Assembly (NCBI GenBank): GCA_016935665.1
Contig: JAFGQN010000105.1
Span: forward strand, 18,540 to 82,539
DNA length: 64,000 nt
Direction of reading: 5' to 3'
Source of the DNA: Deltaproteobacteria bacterium
GTDB lineage: Bacteria > Myxococcota_A > Polyangia > JAAYKL01
A program made the translations under genes and the position numbers. Positions 61,833 to 64,000 of the stretch are shown here, piece by piece (positions within the stretch are counted from its first letter, which is position 1; each line of letters begins with the position of its first letter). The notes under the pieces were generated by a model, which saw nothing but the letters and a program-made list of their open reading frames with translations, had not been told where the DNA came from and ran no database searches.

Positions 61833-62166
61833 CGGCCATCCGTTGTTTCCAGGTGGACAGTACCGGCAAAAGTTCGTGTTCGAACACATCTGACGTCATA
61901 ACATCATCATCATTTTCCAGACTGATTTGCAGCTGTTCCAAAGTGGCGGACAACTGCGTCACATCAATGTCCACCATGTCCTGCAAGACGGCGATGCCCT
62001 CCATAATCCAGCCAAGACCATCAATGACCTGAACAGTGTTCTGACGCGCCTGCTCAATGGAGCCTTCCTGAAAAAGGGACACGGTATGGCGAATACCGCC
62101 TTCGAACTCTCCAAGGAAGCCCACCATACCTGTGAGCAGTTCTTTTTTTTCGGCTTCCCTGTTCAA
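61807..62166 (-). CDS. Small unknown protein heading the operon
   Basis: About 120 residues. Charged N-terminus, then a helical stretch (GFLGEFEGGIRHTVSLFQEG; GLGWIMEGIAVLQDMVDIDV) and an acidic C-terminus (ENDDDVMTSDVFEHELLPVL). No cysteine pair, signal peptide or membrane span. Start unclear: TTG 62166 has GGGTG nearby; the frame is open to 62211 and an ATG exists at 62127. It overlaps the DUF115 gene. I do not recognise it; it could be a helper of the DUF115 protein. Confidence 0.6.
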   Translation of the reverse strand: MNREAEKKELLTGMVGFLGEFEGGIRHTVSLFQEGSIEQARQNTVQVIDGLGWIMEGIAVLQDMVDIDVTQLSATLEQLQISLENDDDVMTSDVFEHELLPVLSTWKQRMADVDASPAS

Positions 62167-62211
62167 TCTGCACCCGCTTTCAAAAAAAATGATTTGGCGT
62201 CGTTGCCTCAA

Positions 62212-62544
62212 TTAGGAAACCGTAGCACCAGTTTTGTCCGGGTCAAACCGTCCCCACTTGTGTTGGAAGCCGAATGTCGGAAACGGACATCGCCGTATTC
62301 CAATTTTCCTGCGACATGTCATTTGGGGTTGAAGTGACGGCAGGTTTGAGATGACCTGGCGCATGGCACACCTGGGTCAAAACTTTTTAATTTCCCTTTA
62401 GTTGCCTGTACTGGCGCCGGCACGGACCCTTACGGCACAGATACGATTTGGGATTCGACATCAACCGCGCCAGGAAACCGCGCCAGGAACGGACGATACC
62501 AGTGACACTGCAGGGACGGGGGCGGTGACACGTCGGATACCAGC
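62212..62544. other. Region upstream of two diverging genes, with coding remnants
   Basis: 333 bases. The right half (about 62363-62544) reads, in three different frames, like the start of a DT-repeat lipoprotein: MAHLGQNFLISL, then VACTGAGTDPYGTDTIWDST, then GTDDTSDTAGTG, joined at homopolymer runs (TTTTTAATTTCCC, GGAAACC, GGGGGC). The left half should contain the promoter of the minus-strand operon; no clear -35/-10 pair was found. Confidence 0.5.
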
Positions 62545-62625
62545 ATGGGTGACACGTCGGATACCAGCATTGGAGACACGACGGATACCAGCATTGGGGA
62601 CACGTCAGATACGGGCGTCGTGGAT
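62530..62625. repeat. Four tandem 24-bp repeats at the start of the last gene
   Basis: Units of the type ACGTCGGATACCAGCATGGG.. begin at 62530, 62554, 62578 and 62602; the fourth is divergent. They code DTSDTSIG octapeptides, comparable in period to the 24-bp repeat at 31865-31960. Confidence 0.88.
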
Positions 62626-63786
62626 ACCAGTGTTACGAATGATACCGAAACGTGCAGCGACGGAGATCAGAAAGATACAGATTCTGTTCTCGTACCTGCA
62701 CAATCCGATGATTTGAATGTGCAGATCTATCATGCGGACTTCACTGTTGGCGTTGGCGATTCAGGGGTGATTCAGGCGGAACTGGGCTACGGAAGCAGAT
62801 ACACTGACCCGGAAACCTGGGCGACCTGGCAGACGGCGAATTACAGCGGTGATAGCGGCAGCGGCAACGAATACGACGTTTTCACCGGCAGTTTCAGCGA
62901 TGTGGAACTGGGTGTGTACTTCTTTGTCTTCAGAGTATCTTCGGATGGCGGGTTGTCCTGGACGTACTGTGACACGACCTGGACAGATCCTTACGATGGC
63001 TATGATGTGACCGAGGGCGGCGTGATGACCGTCACTGATTCCAACTGTGTGCCCGGAGCAAATGAATGTCAGGACTGTGAAGATAATGATTTGAACGGTC
63101 TGGTGGATGGTTTCGATCCCAAGTGTCTGTTTGGTGCGGACCGCCTGGAAGTGGATTTGCGAACCAATATACCGGGGGATGAAACTTCCGTCCCAGGTGA
63201 TCCGTATGACTGTTTCGTTGACGGCAACTCGGGCAGCGGTGACGACGTCTGCGAGCAATCCTCATGCTGCGAACTGGCGGATCCGTCCATTGACGATTAT
63301 CTGGATTTGGTAATCACAGATACCGATCCGGGTGTTCCCAACTGTGCGGTGGATTGTATGGCCCGATGCGGTGATGGATTGTGCTCGCTGGGAGAAAGCA
63401 GCGTTTTCTGTCCTGCGGACTGCGCAGCCACATGCGGAGACAGCACGTGCGACAGCGGTGCCGGCGAAACCGCGGCCACCTGTCCGGCAGACTGTTCGGT
63501 CGCTTGCGGTGACGGCATGTGTACACATGGTGAAACATTCCTCACCTGTTCCGCCGATTGTGAGGCACTGTGTGGCAACGGCGCGTGCGAGCTGGGGCAT
63601 CCCGAGTGCAATAACTACGATACTTCCAATTGCTTTGTGGCGCCCACTGGCAAATATCAACCCATTGCGGGATGTGCCAACAGTTGTGCCCCATTCGTTC
63701 CTTCCGGCTGTGACTGTTGGGGATGCTGCACAATCTGTATCGACAATATATGCAGAAATGTGTTTGCGGACCCGCACACCAACTGA
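62545..63786 (+). CDS. Secreted-type protein with DT repeats and CGDGxC cysteine repeats (5' end probably frameshifted)
   Basis: 413 residues from the first in-frame ATG, which lies inside the DNA repeat and has no ribosome-binding site. The N-terminal ~45 residues are DTSDTSIG-type repeats, then a beta-rich domain (about 55-165) including YFFVFRVSSDGGLSWTYCD, which resembles a fibronectin/Ig-like or PKD-like fold. Four cysteine units of the CGDGxCxxGE..CPADC type follow (about 268-355; CGDGLCSLGESSVFCPADC is the cleanest), then a Cys-rich C-terminus (DCWGCCTICIDNICR). No signal peptide is in frame; a lipoprotein-like start lies just upstream in other frames. Probably a surface protein of which the true start is disrupted or misread. 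Confidence 0.7.
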   Translation: MGDTSDTSIGDTTDTSIGDTSDTGVVDTSVTNDTETCSDGDQKDTDSVLVPAQSDDLNVQIYHADFTVGVGDSGVIQAELGYGSRYTDPETWATWQTANYSGDSGSGNEYDVFTGSFSDVELGVYFFVFRVSSDGGLSWTYCDTTWTDPYDGYDVTEGGVMTVTDSNCVPGANECQDCEDNDLNGLVDGFDPKCLFGADRLEVDLRTNIPGDETSVPGDPYDCFVDGNSGSGDDVCEQSSCCELADPSIDDYLDLVITDTDPGVPNCAVDCMARCGDGLCSLGESSVFCPADCAATCGDSTCDSGAGETAATCPADCSVACGDGMCTHGETFLTCSADCEALCGNGACELGHPECNNYDTSNCFVAPTGKYQPIAGCANSCAPFVPSGCDCWGCCTICIDNICRNVFADPHTN

Positions 63787-63859
63787 GCTAATTGCGATGT
63801 CGGAAACACGCTCCACATCAGGGCCTGAGACAAAGCAAGAAATAAGATACCCCAGGAGC

Positions 63860-63976
63860 CGTGTTCGTGAGGAGCCAAACGACCATTTGAGGCGTCTCGA
63901 ACGGCCGGCTTAGGTGAGCTTAACTGCCCGTGCGGTTCGAGATGGCTGGTTTGGACGATGCCTCCTCACCAACACG
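63860..63976. repeat. Imperfect inverted repeat
   Basis: CGTGTTCGTGAGGA (63860-63873) pairs with TCCTCACCAACACG (63963-63976) in 13 of 14 positions, and an inner TCTCGAAC (63895-63902) pairs with GTTCGAGA (63935-63942). The whole could fold as one long interrupted hairpin. It follows the last gene by about 70 bases. It may be a terminator-like RNA structure or one end of a mobile repeat; which cannot be decided from here. Confidence 0.55.
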
Positions 63977-64000
63977 GGCACAAACTGGGCCTCAATGAAA

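Overview
The window looks like a chromosomal piece of a delta-proteobacterium-like, Gram-negative predator or gliding-lineage relative (Myxococcota or a sister group). This is an inference from several traits: secreted lipoproteins with long Asp-Thr/Asp-Ser linkers, degenerate Ser/Thr-kinase-like proteins, a FrzS/AglZ-like pseudoreceiver coiled-coil protein, large hybrid histidine kinases, HDOD and PEGA proteins, and CGDGxC-type cysteine repeats. The outer membrane is implied by ExbB/ExbD, a LolA-like protein and LpxL-type acyltransferases. No rRNA, tRNA, CRISPR array, transposase, integrase or phage gene was seen.

Left part (0-21 kb) is mostly housekeeping mixed with signalling: type III pantothenate kinase (coaX), a 1760-residue pseudokinase/TPR protein, a GbsR/MarR regulator, release factor 3 (prfC), a DT-repeat lipoprotein, an mtnA-thrC-PGM-like gene run (the last probably the homoserine kinase of the threonine pathway), a histidine kinase/receiver protein, a CAPC thioredoxin, a zinc-ribbon pseudokinase, YqeY and a tiny stand-alone protein resembling the RNA polymerase alpha C-terminal domain.

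Middle part (21-44 kb) is accessory and surface oriented: a fused membrane/spermidine-synthase-like protein; a PEGA/TPR protein followed by a lipoprotein carrying Notch-type LNR and LDL-receptor-A-like modules; a radical SAM/SPASM protein with a strange lipobox-bearing C-terminal tail; a GAF-PAS-HisKA-REC-REC-HPt kinase; a 24-bp-repeat lipoprotein; a GC-rich non-coding repeat island; an SDR protein; a GH8 lipoprotein glycosidase; a CheY-like protein facing an HDOD protein; a CPA2 antiporter fused to a PTS EIIA domain; the FrzS-like protein; and an ExbB-ExbD-outer-membrane-protein operon.

Right part (45-62 kb) is one long, tightly overlapping minus-strand operon of about 19 genes with the gene set of an aryl polyene (APE)/flexirubin/xanthomonadin-type pigment pathway: two acyl carrier proteins, an AMP-dependent ligase, two hotdog dehydratases, a glycosyltransferase, an LpxL-like acyltransferase, a HAL/TAL-family aromatic amino acid lyase, two complete ketosynthases, a short ketosynthase-like chain-length-factor protein, a FabG reductase, a COG4648-like membrane protein, a LolA-like protein, an MMPL exporter, a DUF3261-like lipoprotein and a PlsC-like acyltransferase. 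The likely logic is: the lyase makes an aryl acrylate, the ligase loads it on an ACP, the KS/CLF-KR-DH enzymes extend it to a polyene, the acyltransferases and glycosyltransferase attach it to a lipid, and MMPL/LolA/lipoprotein move it to the outer membrane. A DUF115 (Maf-like) gene and a small unknown gene sit at the head of the operon. The window ends with another DT-repeat, cysteine-rich secreted protein whose 5' end seems frameshifted, and an imperfect palindrome.
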